DNA of 11,337 bases from NCBI GenBank assembly GCA_903909415.1, contig CAIVVS010000027.1, positions 1 through 11,337 of the forward strand, in the 5' to 3' direction. The notes beneath the pieces were generated by a model that saw only the letters and a program-made list of their open reading frames with translations, searched no databases and was not told where the DNA came from. Position 1 is the first letter of the stretch. Every line of letters starts with the position of its first letter. Below are positions 1-7,113 of the stretch, one piece after another. The DNA is from an uncultured Pseudomonadota bacterium (GTDB lineage: Bacteria > Pseudomonadota > Gammaproteobacteria > Burkholderiales > SG8-39). A program made the position numbers and the translations under genes.

Positions 1-3000
1 CGACACGTCCGCCGTCGTGATGTCGCCCCGCAGCGTGGTCGTGGCCCCCGTCAGCGTCACCGCCCCGACCTGCGCCCCGGAGCCGATCTGCCCCACGCAG
101 ATCGTGCTAGTGCCCGCGATCAACACCACCGTTTCGGCCGAGTCCGCCTGGATCCCCGCGAACAGGTCCAGCGTTCCGTTGGCCGTGTTGACCACCAGGT
201 TCGAGCCATCGGCCAGCGACAGCTGGCCCCCGTTCGCGTTGGCCGCGTTGCCGAAGCGCACCGCATCGGCCGTGCTCGTGAAGGTCGTCGTCGCCCCCGC
301 GTTCACCAGCAGCGTGGCGCCCGCCGCCGCCACGTAGGTCTGCGCGATCGCGTTGTACGTCGTGCCCGAGAACCGGATCTCGCCCGTGTCCGCGCCGTTC
401 GTCACCGCCGTCACCGCCGTCGCGCCCGTCACCCCGGCAGCGCCAGCCCCGATGTTCGCCAGCGTCACGTCATTGCCGGTGATCGTCAGCGCGCTCAGCG
501 CGCTCAGCGCTCCCGTCGCGCCGGCCACCAGCACGTCCGCCTTGCCCGCGTTCAGCACCAGTGCCCGCGCCCCGCCCGTGCTGTTCACCGTGCCATCGAA
601 CTGGATGTCACCGCCCGCACCGGCTCCCGCCGTGCCGCCGCGCGTGTCCACCGTCACCGTCGCCGCGTTCAACAGCAGCGCATCCTTCACCCATACCTTC
701 GCGCCCGCGCCGTCCGTGCCGCCGCCCGCCCTGTTCCCGCCCACCGCCGTCACGTTCCCGGACAGCGTCACCGTCGGCGTGCCCCCGGCCGCATCCAGCG
801 TCACCGTCCCGGCGTTGCCGCCGTTGGACGCTGCCGTCGTGCCGTTGCCACCGCTGGCCGTGATCGCACCGCTGGTGATGTTCCCGCCCGTGGACGTCAC
901 CGTCACCACGCCCGCGTTGCCCCCGTGCGCTCCCGCCGTCGCCGTCCCCGCACCACCCGAAGCCGTGATCGACGTGATCGTGATCGCACCCGCCCCGTTC
1001 AGCGTCACTTCCCCGCCGGTGCCATTGGCCAGGCCGGTCGTGGTGATCGCTCCGGTCTGCAGCGTTGTCGCCGCGTTGTTGGTCACACGGACGTAACCCG
1101 CCGTGGCGCCGGTGGTCGTGCCGGTGGAGGCGCCCACCTGGGCCAGGAGCGCGCCCGTGGTCAGCGTGCCCGCCGTGTTGTTGGTGATCGCGATGGTCCC
1201 GGCGTTGCCGCCCACCGCGTTGCTGGTCGCCGCGTTGCCGCCGCTGGCCGTGATCGCACCCGCGCTGGTGTTGATGCCGTTGGTCGAGGTGATCTGGATC
1301 GCCCCGCCGTTGCCACCCGCGCGGCTGCTGGTCGCCGTCGGGGCATTGCTGCCACTGGCTGCGATGGTGGACGACGCCGTTACGCCATTGCCGGCAATGG
1401 TGATGTCGCCGGCGTTGCGGCCGGACGTATTCGCGTTCGCTGTCCCGCCCGAACTCGCGACCGCGCCACCCAGCGTGACGCTGCCCTTGCCATCCACCGT
1501 GATGCTGCCGCCCGCCCCGTTGTTCTGGCCGGAGGTGGTGATGGCACCCGTGCTGATGGTGCCACCCACGAAGCTGTTGGTGAGGCTTACCGAACCGGCG
1601 CTGCCACTGGCGATCAGGCCGGTGGACGAGCCGTTGCGAGCGGTCAGCGCGCCGCCTGCCGTGATGTTGCCGGCGGTGCTGTTGGTCAGCGTGATCGTGC
1701 CACCGGCACCGCCGGCCGCGGATGTCGCCGAGGCATTGCCCGCCGTGACGTTGATTGCGTTGGTGCTGATGCCCGCAGTGGAGGTGATGGACACCGTGCC
1801 GCCGGCGCCTCCCGCCTGGCTGGTGCCCAAACCGGCGCTGCCCTGCGCGTTGATCGCGCCCGATACGGTCACCCCGGCTCCGGTCAACGTGACCGTGCCG
1901 CCGCTGCGTCCCGGGTTGCCCGAGGCCACCGTGCCGCCGTTGGCGGTGATGGTGCCCGCGAGGTTGATCACACCCGAGGTCGCGTTGATGGTGACGTTGC
2001 CGCCGTTCGCATTGGTGTTCGCGGCACCGGTCGTGGTGATGTTCCCGGCCGCCGTCCCCGTGACCGAACCGCCGGTCAGATTGATGTTGCCGCCGGCCGC
2101 GCTGAGCGCCGCATTGACCGCCAGTATGTTGTTGGCGGTCGCCGTCAGGTTGACGCCGTTCTGGAGCGTCGTTGCAACGCCGAACGTGATGTTGTTCGAT
2201 GCCTGCAGCAGGATCGTGTTGCCCGCAGCGAAGCCCGCGGTCAGTTCCGCCACGCCCAGCGTCGTGTTCGCGCCGCCATCGGCGAACAGCAGGCTGGGAT
2301 CGGCGGTGCCGTTCAACTCGGGATCCAGCGTGCCGGCAGCCGCCTGGATGGTGATGTTGGTGGGGTCGAGCAACAGCGTGCCGCCGGCGCCCAGCGGGGA
2401 CGACACGTCCACGCGCCCGTGGTACTCCAGCGAGTCCTTGCCCGAGACCTCGACGAAACCGCCGGCGCCGGTGCCGGCCGCGCGCGCCGAAATGGAGCCG
2501 TTGTATCGCGTGACCTCGTCGCCCCAGACGATGACCCGCCCGCCGTCGCCCGCTGCGGCCGCGTCGGCACGTACCTCGGCGTCGGAATCGACGAAGGTCC
2601 GGGCCGCGTTCTGGACGTCCGGGTTCTTGCCCTGAAAGTCGCCGCCGACCAGCACCACGCCGCCGCCGAGTTCGCCCGACGCATCGGTGCGCGATCGCGC
2701 CAGCAGGCCGACACGCTGGCCCAGCATGGTGATGCGGCCACCGGGGCCGTCCTCGCCCTTGGCTTCGACGGTGGCCTGCGTGGTCAGCGTGCCCGCGACC
2801 GCCTGGAAGTCGATGTTGCCGCCCTGCTCGCCGGTGGCGGAGATCATGGCGTCCATGCGCAGGGTCACGTCCTCACCAGCCTTGACCGAGATGGTGCCCG
2901 CCTGCGGGCCGTCGGCAGTGATGCTGGCGCCGGGCAGGACCTCGACGGACCTGGACGCCTCCAGGGTGACCGTGCCGGCCTTGGATTCGGCCGTGGCAGT

Positions 3001-3777
3001 GGCGGTGTCGGCGCGGCGGAACACAACGCGGCCGTTCTCGACCACGGCGGCATTCGCGCTGATCTGGCCGCCCGCCTTCACGCTGCGGCCGTACAGGCCC
3101 GCAGAGCCGCCCGAGGCCATCAGCTTGCCGATGTTGAGCGCCTCGCCTTCCGGCGCCTCGATCTCGATGCGCACGCGCGGGTTGCGCGTGTCGGTGATCT
3201 CGACCTTCTTGCCGGCTGCAAGGACGATGTCGCCCTGCGGCGTCGTGATCAGTCCGCTGTTCTCGACGCGCGGCGCGATCAGGAACACCTGCCCGCCTTC
3301 CGGCGTGCGGATCTGCGCGCGGTTGATGACCTGTCCCGCATCCGACGAACCGCTGAAACGGTAGCGCCCGGCGATGAAGTCCGCGTTCTGCATGTTCAGC
3401 GAGGATGCGACCAGGCCGGCGACGTCGATCTGCGCCCCCGCCCCGAAGGTGATGCCGTTCGGGTTGATCAGGAACACGCGGCCATTGGACTGGAGCTGGC
3501 CGAGGATCACCGACGGGTCGGCGCCGGTGACGCGGTTCAGGACGGCGCTGTTGGCGGACTGCTGGATGAAGCGGGTGGCCTCGCTGGCGGCGATGGAAAA
3601 GCCCTGCCAGTTGATGATGGCTCCGGGGCTGTTCGTGACCGTCAGGGTGTTGCCGCTCTGGGCAAATGCGGCCGACCCGTTGGCCACCACGGGCGCGACG
3701 GGCAGCGCCTGGCTGCCCGCAGAAAAGCAGGAAGCCAGGGCAACGCAAACGGCCTTGCGGGTGAACGACGGGTTCAT
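1..3777 (-). CDS. TPS-type filamentous haemagglutinin-like exoprotein (adhesin A), 3' end beyond the window
   Basis: Probable secreted surface adhesin of the TpsA class, exported by Sec and then by an outer-membrane TpsB pore. The frame is open for 1,259 codons from ATG 3777 to base 1, with no stop in view. This is the first ATG after an in-frame stop at 3853-3855, and no GTG or TTG intervenes. Residues 1-23 look like a signal peptide (basic MNPSFTRK, hydrophobic core, SQA). A haemagglutination-activity/TPS domain follows at about 26-145, with the hallmark NPNGI at 105-109 after GQLQSNGRVFLI. A beta-helix-like region runs to about 460, then a junction LLLDPTNI (468-475), then Gly/Asn/Thr/Ser-rich repeats from about 560. 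Two 163-residue superrepeats lie at 623-785 and 786-948. No strong Shine-Dalgarno is visible. The partner transporter is not in the window. The family call is firm. An adhesive role, as opposed to haemolysin, polysaccharide-binding or contact-inhibition roles, is inferred. Confidence 0.9.
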   Translation of the reverse strand, partial: MNPSFTRKAVCVALASCFSAGSQALPVAPVVANGSAAFAQSGNTLTVTNSPGAIINWQGFSIAASEATRFIQQSANSAVLNRVTGADPSVILGQLQSNGRVFLINPNGITFGAGAQIDVAGLVASSLNMQNADFIAGRYRFSGSSDAGQVINRAQIRTPEGGQVFLIAPRVENSGLITTPQGDIVLAAGKKVEITDTRNPRVRIEIEAPEGEALNIGKLMASGGSAGLYGRSVKAGGQISANAAVVENGRVVFRRADTATATAESKAGTVTLEASRSVEVLPGASITADGPQAGTISVKAGEDVTLRMDAMISATGEQGGNIDFQAVAGTLTTQATVEAKGEDGPGGRITMLGQRVGLLARSRTDASGELGGGVVLVGGDFQGKNPDVQNAARTFVDSDAEVRADAAAAGDGGRVIVWGDEVTRYNGSISARAAGTGAGGFVEVSGKDSLEYHGRVDVSSPLGAGGTLLLDPTNITIQAAAGTLDPELNGTADPSLLFADGGANTTLGVAELTAGFAAGNTILLQASNNITFGVATTLQNGVNLTATANNILAVNAALSAAGGNINLTGGSVTGTAAGNITTTGAANTNANGGNVTINATSGVINLAGTITANGGTVASGNPGRSGGTVTLTGAGVTVSGAINAQGSAGLGTSQAGGAGGTVSITSTAGISTNAINVTAGNASATSAAGGAGGTITLTNSTAGNITAGGALTARNGSSTGLIASGSAGSVSLTNSFVGGTISTGAITTSGQNNGAGGSITVDGKGSVTLGGAVASSGGTANANTSGRNAGDITIAGNGVTASSTIAASGSNAPTATSSRAGGNGGAIQITSTNGINTSAGAITASGGNAATSNAVGGNAGTIAITNNTAGTLTTGALLAQVGASTGTTTGATAGYVRVTNNAATTLQTGAITTTGLANGTGGEVTLNGAGAITITSITASGGAGTATAGAHGGNAGVVTVTSTGGNITSGAITASGGNGTTAASNGGNAGTVTLDAAGGTPTVTLSGNVTAVGGNRAGGGTDGAGAKVWVKDALLLNAATVTVDTRGGTAGAGAGGDIQFDGTVNSTGGARALVLNAGKADVLVAGATGALSALSALTITGNDVTLANIGAGAAGVTGATAVTAVTNGADTGEIRFSGTTYNAIAQTYVAAAGATLLVNAGATTTFTSTADAVRFGNAANANGGQLSLADGSNLVVNTANGTLDLFAGIQADSAETVVLIAGTSTICVGQIGSGAQVGAVTLTGATTTLRGDITTADVS
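934..1422 (-). repeat. Adhesin A superrepeat, copy 2 (163 codons)
   Basis: This copy covers residues 786-948 and begins GRNAGDITIAGNG. It is followed from base 933 by a shortened third unit that starts at the internal GGNAG-(V/T)-VT-TSTGG block, lacking about 30 residues of the unit's beginning. Equal length with copy 1, but clear divergence, points to an old in-frame duplication rather than recent slippage. Confidence 0.7.
1423..1911 (-). repeat. Adhesin A superrepeat, copy 1 (163 codons)
   Basis: This copy covers residues 623-785 of adhesin A. It begins GRSGGTVTLTGAG and contains internal shorter repeats of the form GG-x-GG-(T/S)-(V/I)-x-(I/L)-T. It is directly abutted by copy 2, which has exactly the same length. 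By eye the two copies are roughly 40% identical in protein, with matching block order (ITST-GI, TITLTN-TAG, ITTSG near the end). The region preceding copy 1 resembles the end of a unit, so the array may begin earlier. Confidence 0.7.
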
Positions 3778-3795
3778 GAGCGTATTTTCACGTAC

Positions 3796-3831
3796 AAAAG
3801 GGCCTAGAGCCCTGTTTTTTAAGGGCCTTTT
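3796..3831 (-). promoter_or_regulatory. Leader of adhesin A with mutually exclusive hairpins
   Basis: Three 5-base blocks lie in a row: AGGGC at 3799-3803, GCCCT at 3809-3813 and AGGGC at 3822-3826. On the transcribed strand the middle block can pair with either outer block. One pairing (3799-3803 with 3809-3813, loop of five) is followed on the RNA by UUUUGU, as in a weak intrinsic terminator. An enclosing stem AAAAGG/CCTTTT (3796-3801 with 3826-3831) is also possible. It may be the terminator of ftsK, an attenuator of adhesin A, or chance pairing in a short region. Confidence 0.4.
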
Positions 3832-3856
3832 ACAATCTCTGACACAGATATGTCAC
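3829..3856 (-). promoter_or_regulatory. Putative sigma70 promoter of adhesin A
   Basis: On the minus strand a -35-like GTGACA (3856-3851, five of six matches to TTGACA) is separated by 16 bases from a -10-like TGTAAA (3834-3829, four of six). Transcription would start near 3822, leaving a leader of about 45 bases. This is the most AT-rich stretch of the gap. It is a by-eye prediction only. Confidence 0.35.
3840..3855. promoter_or_regulatory. Second inverted repeat TGACA-N6-TGTCA upstream of adhesin A
   Basis: TGACA at 3840-3844 and TGTCA at 3851-3855 form perfect 5-base arms with a 6-base spacer. The repeat overlaps the putative -35 hexamer, where a bound protein would block or modulate initiation. 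It does not follow the TGTGA-N6-TCACA order of CRP sites, so a different regulator, or none, would be involved. Confidence 0.35.
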
Positions 3857-3871
3857 ATTTTGACCCCGAAA

Positions 3872-3887
3872 CGTGACCTTGGTCACG
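3872..3887. promoter_or_regulatory. CRP/Clp-type palindrome upstream of adhesin A
   Basis: CGTGACC-TT-GGTCACG is a 7-base perfect inverted repeat around a 2-base centre. It matches the CRP consensus TGTGA-N6-TCACA at eight of ten specified positions; only the outermost T and A differ. It is centred at 3879.5, about 58 bases upstream of the predicted start, near where activating CRP-type factors sit in class I promoters. It is the only such site I found in the four intergenic gaps. The Crp/Fnr regulator at 7256-7930 is an obvious candidate to bind it. Confidence 0.55.
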
Positions 3888-3947
3888 CCGGGGCAGGCCT
3901 GGCGGGAGGAACCGGGGCAACCGGCATCCGGTGATTGGAGAGGAGAC

Positions 3948-6215
3948 CTACTCGGCCTTGGCCGGAACCAGCACTTCCCGGTTGCCGTTGGACTGCATGG
4001 AGGACACCAGTCCAGACTGCTCCATCTGCTCGATCAGGCGCGCGGCACGGTTGTAGCCGATCCGCAAGTGCCGCTGCACCAGGGAGATGGAGGGGCGCCG
4101 CGTGCGCAACACCACTTCGACCGCCTGGTCGTAAAGCGGATCGGCTTCGCCGGCCCCGGCCTCGCCGCCGGTGGACAGCACATCCCCGCCCGCGTCGGGC
4201 GGTTCGAGCAGCCCCTCGACATAGTCCGGCTGGCCTTGGGACTTGAGGTAATCCACCACCGCATGCACCTCCGCGTCCGCCACGTACGCACCGTGGACAC
4301 GCTGCGGCAGGCCCGAACCCGGCGGCAGGAAGAGCATGTCGCCCTGTCCCAGCAGCGCCTCCGCGCCCTGCTGGTCGAGGATGGTGCGGGAGTCGATGCG
4401 CGAGGACACCTGGAAGGCGATGCGCGTCGGGATGTTGGCCTTGATCAGGCCGGTGATCACGTCGACTGAAGGGCGCTGCGTGGCGAGGATCAGGTGGATG
4501 CCCGCGGCGCGTGCCTTCTGCGCGAGCCGCGCGATCAGTTCCTCGACCTTCTTGCCGACGACCATCATCAGGTCGGCCAGTTCGTCGATCACCACCACGA
4601 TGTAGGGAAGCTTGCCCAAGGGGACCGGGTTGTCGGTCTCCAGCGTGAGCGGATCCATCAGCGGGTTGCCGGCCTTCTCGGCCTCGGCGACCTTGTTGTT
4701 GTAGCCGGACAGGTTGCGCACGCCCACCCAGGACATCAGCTTGTAGCGACGCTCCATCTCGCCCACGCACCAGTTGAGCGCGTGCGCCGCGAGCTTCATG
4801 TCGACCACCACGGGCGCCAGCAGGTGCGGGATGTCCTGGTAGATGGACAACTCGAGCATCTTGGGATCGACCATGATCAGGCGGACGTCGCGGGGCTCGG
4901 CCTTGTACAGCAGCGACAGGATCATGGCGTTGATCGCGACCGACTTGCCCGAGCCGGTGGTGCCCGCGACCAGCAGGTGCGGCATGCGCGCGAGGTCGGC
5001 GACCACCGGCACGCCGCCTATGTCCTTGCCCAGGGCGATCGCCAGCGGCGAGCTGACCTTGTGGTAGACCTCCGAGCCGAGGATCTCCGATAGCCGCACC
5101 GTCTGGCGGTGCGGGTTGGGGATCTCCAGGCCCATAGTGGACTTGCCGGGTATGGTCTCCACCACGCGGATGCTGATCACCGACAGCGCACGCGCCAGGT
5201 CCTTGGCGAGGTTGATGATCTGGCTGCCCTTCACCCCGGTCGCGGGCTCGATCTCGTAGCGCGTGATCACCGGCCCCGGGTACGCGGCCAGCACCTTCAC
5301 CTGCACGCCGAAGTCGGCGAGCTTTTTCTCGATCAGGCGCGAGGTGTAGTCCAGCGTTTCCGCGCTCTGGACTTCCACGTCGGTGGCGGCCTCCTCGAGC
5401 AGGCCCAGCGGCGGCAAGGGCGTGTCGGGCAGGTCCTGGAACAGCGGCGCCTGCTTCTCCTTCTGCACGCGCACGGACTTCGGGATGTCCACCACCGCGG
5501 GTTCGATGCGGATCGGCTCATGCTCGACGATGATCTCGCGCTTGGCCACGACGATCGCCTCGCGCTCTTCCTTCGCCACTTCGCCGATCTGGCGGTCGCG
5601 CCGGTCGCGCCAGCGGGACAATCCCGCATCCCACGCCCACTCGATGCCATGGCCGATGGCTTCGGACGCCCTGAGCAGGGAAACGCCCGTGAACAAAGAC
5701 AGCCCGAGTGCGACCAGCGTCACCAGCAGCAGCGTCGCCCCGGTGAAACCCAGCATCGAGGACAGCAGGTCGCCGAGGACGGCGCCGGCCATGCCACCGG
5801 GTGCGAGCGGCAGCGCGGCCTTGAGCGTGTGAAGGCGTATGGATTCAAGCGAGGCGCTGGCCAGCAGCACCACGATGAAGCCGGTCAGGGCGATCGCCAG
5901 GGGGCGCCGGTCCCCCAGCGGGGAACCATCGAGCCGCCGGTAGACCCACGCCACGGCCCCCGCCAGCAGCACCACCAGCCACCACGCCGACAGGCCGAAC
6001 ACATAGAGCAGCACGTCCGAGAGCCAGGCGCCGACGCGTCCGCCCGCGTTGCGCACCGCATCACCCGCCGCGCTGTGCGACCAGCCGGCATCGGCCTTGT
6101 CGAAGGTTCCCAGTACCAGGGCCAGATAGACGGCGACCGCGATCAGCGCGATCCAGCGCGATTCACGCAACAGGGCGGCGATCTTTCCCGGCAGGGGTGC
6201 TTGGTCGTCTTTCAA
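3948..6215 (-). CDS. ftsK: DNA translocase FtsK
   Basis: Septum-located ATP-driven DNA pump that moves sister chromosome termini apart and activates XerCD recombination at dif. The protein has 755 residues. An N-terminal membrane part of about four segments lies at roughly 21-37, 63-93, 104-122 and 141-178. A short charged linker follows (about 190-260), then the RecA-like motor with Walker A GTTGSGKS (418-425) and Walker [10 protein letters not shown] (540-548). The C-terminal gamma winged helix (about 690-755, [26 protein letters not shown]) reads the KOPS polarity sequences. The linker is far shorter than in E. coli FtsK (1,329 residues). The start is TTG 6215: an in-frame stop lies at 6270-6272 and no ATG or GTG occurs between, but no good Shine-Dalgarno is seen, so the exact start is uncertain. 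Adhesin genes and a FecR gene flank it rather than its common partners trxB or lolA. Confidence 0.96.
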   Translation of the reverse strand: MKDDQAPLPGKIAALLRESRWIALIAVAVYLALVLGTFDKADAGWSHSAAGDAVRNAGGRVGAWLSDVLLYVFGLSAWWLVVLLAGAVAWVYRRLDGSPLGDRRPLAIALTGFIVVLLASASLESIRLHTLKAALPLAPGGMAGAVLGDLLSSMLGFTGATLLLVTLVALGLSLFTGVSLLRASEAIGHGIEWAWDAGLSRWRDRRDRQIGEVAKEEREAIVVAKREIIVEHEPIRIEPAVVDIPKSVRVQKEKQAPLFQDLPDTPLPPLGLLEEAATDVEVQSAETLDYTSRLIEKKLADFGVQVKVLAAYPGPVITRYEIEPATGVKGSQIINLAKDLARALSVISIRVVETIPGKSTMGLEIPNPHRQTVRLSEILGSEVYHKVSSPLAIALGKDIGGVPVVADLARMPHLLVAGTTGSGKSVAINAMILSLLYKAEPRDVRLIMVDPKMLELSIYQDIPHLLAPVVVDMKLAAHALNWCVGEMERRYKLMSWVGVRNLSGYNNKVAEAEKAGNPLMDPLTLETDNPVPLGKLPYIVVVIDELADLMMVVGKKVEELIARLAQKARAAGIHLILATQRPSVDVITGLIKANIPTRIAFQVSSRIDSRTILDQQGAEALLGQGDMLFLPPGSGLPQRVHGAYVADAEVHAVVDYLKSQGQPDYVEGLLEPPDAGGDVLSTGGEAGAGEADPLYDQAVEVVLRTRRPSISLVQRHLRIGYNRAARLIEQMEQSGLVSSMQSNGNREVLVPAKAE

Positions 6216-6271
6216 CGCTACGGTGGCGTCCGAGGATGGTTTTGCGGATTCTTCAACCGCATCAGGGGCTT

Positions 6272-6277
6272 ATTTTA
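6272..6277 (-). promoter_or_regulatory. Putative -10 element of the ftsK promoter
   Basis: TAAAAT on the minus strand matches TATAAT at five of six positions. It lies about 57 bases upstream of the TTG start and just downstream of the preceding gene's terminator, so ftsK probably has its own promoter. The -35 position at 17-base spacing (TGGTGT) is poor, which suggests weak or activated initiation. Confidence 0.35.
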
Positions 6278-6278
6278 C

Positions 6279-6296
6279 GTTCCCCGGACGGGGAAC
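6279..6296. promoter_or_regulatory. Perfect inverted repeat in the ftsK promoter spacer
   Basis: GTTCCCC (6279-6285) and GGGGAAC (6290-6296) are perfect 7-base arms around a 4-base centre. The repeat fills the spacer between the putative -35 and -10 elements of ftsK, a classic repressor position. No run of T follows on either strand, so a terminator is unlikely. It does not match the CTG-N10-CAG LexA box. The binding factor is unknown. Confidence 0.45.
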
Positions 6297-6310
6297 ACCA
6301 TCGCCGACGC

Positions 6311-6343
6311 AAAAAACAAAACCCCCGCGCGATGGCGGGGGTT
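6311..6343 (-). terminator. Rho-independent terminator of the FecR-domain gene
   Basis: On the minus strand, a 9-base-pair perfect stem (arms 6335-6343 and 6320-6328, AACCCCCGC/GCGGGGGTT) with a 6-base loop is followed by TTGTTTTTT. It starts about 20 bases after the stop codon of the FecR-domain gene. It should separate that gene from ftsK transcriptionally. Confidence 0.9.
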
Positions 6344-6362
6344 CAGGTGGAGGGAAACCGTG

Positions 6363-7070
6363 TCAGCGCGAGCGGACCACGCACTCCAGGTTGCGCCCCG
6401 AGTTCACCGCCGAACCACCGGAGATGCTCTGGATGAAGCTGGCCGGCGGCGTGAACTGCAGGCCTGGGTCGGTGGACAGGAAGCGCGGTTGGCGGTCGCG
6501 GCCGGTGATCTGGCCGAACTGGCCGGCGACCAGGCTGGTGGTACCCGCGTCGTTGGACGCGATGATCTCGCCGTCGCTGACCGACACGTACACGCCTGCC
6601 TCCAGTCCCTGGCAGGGCTCGCCGCCGCTGGTGCAATCATCCGCGCCGAAGGTCGTGCCGCGTATGCCTATGGTGGCAGTGGACGTGGTGAGCTTGTAGG
6701 CATCGGCATTGCCGCGCTTGCCGACCAGGCCGGTGACGGCGCGCAGGCCGCCCTTGACCAGGCCGTAAAGGAAACTGTCCTTGGCCGGCTCTTCCTGGCT
6801 GAAACTGAAGGCCTCCAGCTTCACGCTGGTGTTCGGCTTGAGGGTGATCTGCGCACCGTCGCCGAACTTGATCTGGGCGAAGCTGTCCTTCTGGGTGTTG
6901 ATCGTGTCGCCCTGCTGGATCTCGGACTTCTGCGAGAGGATGCGCACCGATCCGTCGGCCTTCTGGACCGAGAGGGTGCCCGCCAGTTGCGTGACGGTCC
7001 CACTGTTCGCATGGACCGAGACGGGCAGCATCGCCAACGCAAGCGCACCGGAAACCAGGATCTTGTTCAT
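6363..7070 (-). CDS. Exported FecR-domain protein
   Basis: Predicted periplasmic or surface protein of 235 residues. Residues 1-21 form a clear signal peptide (MNKILVSGALALAMLPVSVHA). A FecR-type beta-sandwich domain follows at about 50-145, with QQGDTINTQKDSFAQIKFGDG and the family-typical TSTATIGIRGTTFGADDC. The C-terminal third (about 150-235) is unassigned. Three cysteines (146, 153, 230) could form disulfides in the periplasm. Unlike true FecR it has no inner-membrane helix or N-terminal anti-sigma region, and no ECF sigma-factor gene is adjacent. A signal role like ferric-citrate FecR is therefore unlikely. Comparable secreted FecR-domain proteins occur beside TPS exoprotein genes (my recollection of the family, not checked here). 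ATG 7070 is chosen over an in-frame TTG at 7091 because a strong Shine-Dalgarno sits at 7074-7081. A strong terminator follows. Confidence 0.85.
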   Translation of the reverse strand: MNKILVSGALALAMLPVSVHANSGTVTQLAGTLSVQKADGSVRILSQKSEIQQGDTINTQKDSFAQIKFGDGAQITLKPNTSVKLEAFSFSQEEPAKDSFLYGLVKGGLRAVTGLVGKRGNADAYKLTTSTATIGIRGTTFGADDCTSGGEPCQGLEAGVYVSVSDGEIIASNDAGTTSLVAGQFGQITGRDRQPRFLSTDPGLQFTPPASFIQSISGGSAVNSGRNLECVVRSR

Positions 7071-7073
7071 CTG

Positions 7074-7081
7074 CTCCACCT
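7074..7081 (-). promoter_or_regulatory. Ribosome binding site that fixes the FecR-domain start
   Basis: AGGTGGAG on the minus strand contains two overlapping Shine-Dalgarno cores (AGGTG with 6 bases, GGAG with 3 bases, before ATG 7070). It lies inside the longer open frame that begins at TTG 7091, which argues that the TTG is not used. Confidence 0.7.
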
Positions 7082-7091
7082 TTCCAGCCAA

Positions 7092-7102
7092 CCCCGAAGG
7101 GG
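7092..7102 (-). promoter_or_regulatory. Small hairpin in the FecR-gene leader
   Basis: The RNA reads CCCCUUCGGGG, a compact hairpin that can close as a stable C(UUCG)G tetraloop, about 11 bases upstream of the Shine-Dalgarno. It could protect the 5' leader or affect ribosome access. It lacks a T tract and is not a terminator. Confidence 0.35.
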
Positions 7103-7113
7103 CATCGAATGGA

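Noticed and set aside
934..1911. The regular repeats in adhesin A as a CRISPR array or DNA satellite
   Set aside because: The repeats are in frame, diverged at DNA level and encode beta-helix-like protein units; there are no short identical repeats with unique spacers.
1103..2635. A 510-codon Pro/Val/Ala-rich plus-strand frame opposite adhesin A
   Set aside because: Low-complexity translation produced by the GGC/ACC-rich repeats of the real gene read backwards; no start signal and no domain.
925..3807. A 960-codon open frame on the plus strand, rich in Arg, Gly, Ala and Asp
   Set aside because: It is codon-for-codon the mirror of adhesin A on the minus strand, which has a signal peptide and NPNG TPS domain. 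GC-rich codons rarely give stops on the opposite strand, and the translation has no recognisable domain.
6279..6296. The inverted repeat GTTCCCC-N4-GGGGAAC as a terminator
   Set aside because: No T tract follows it on either strand, and a strong terminator already exists at 6311-6343.
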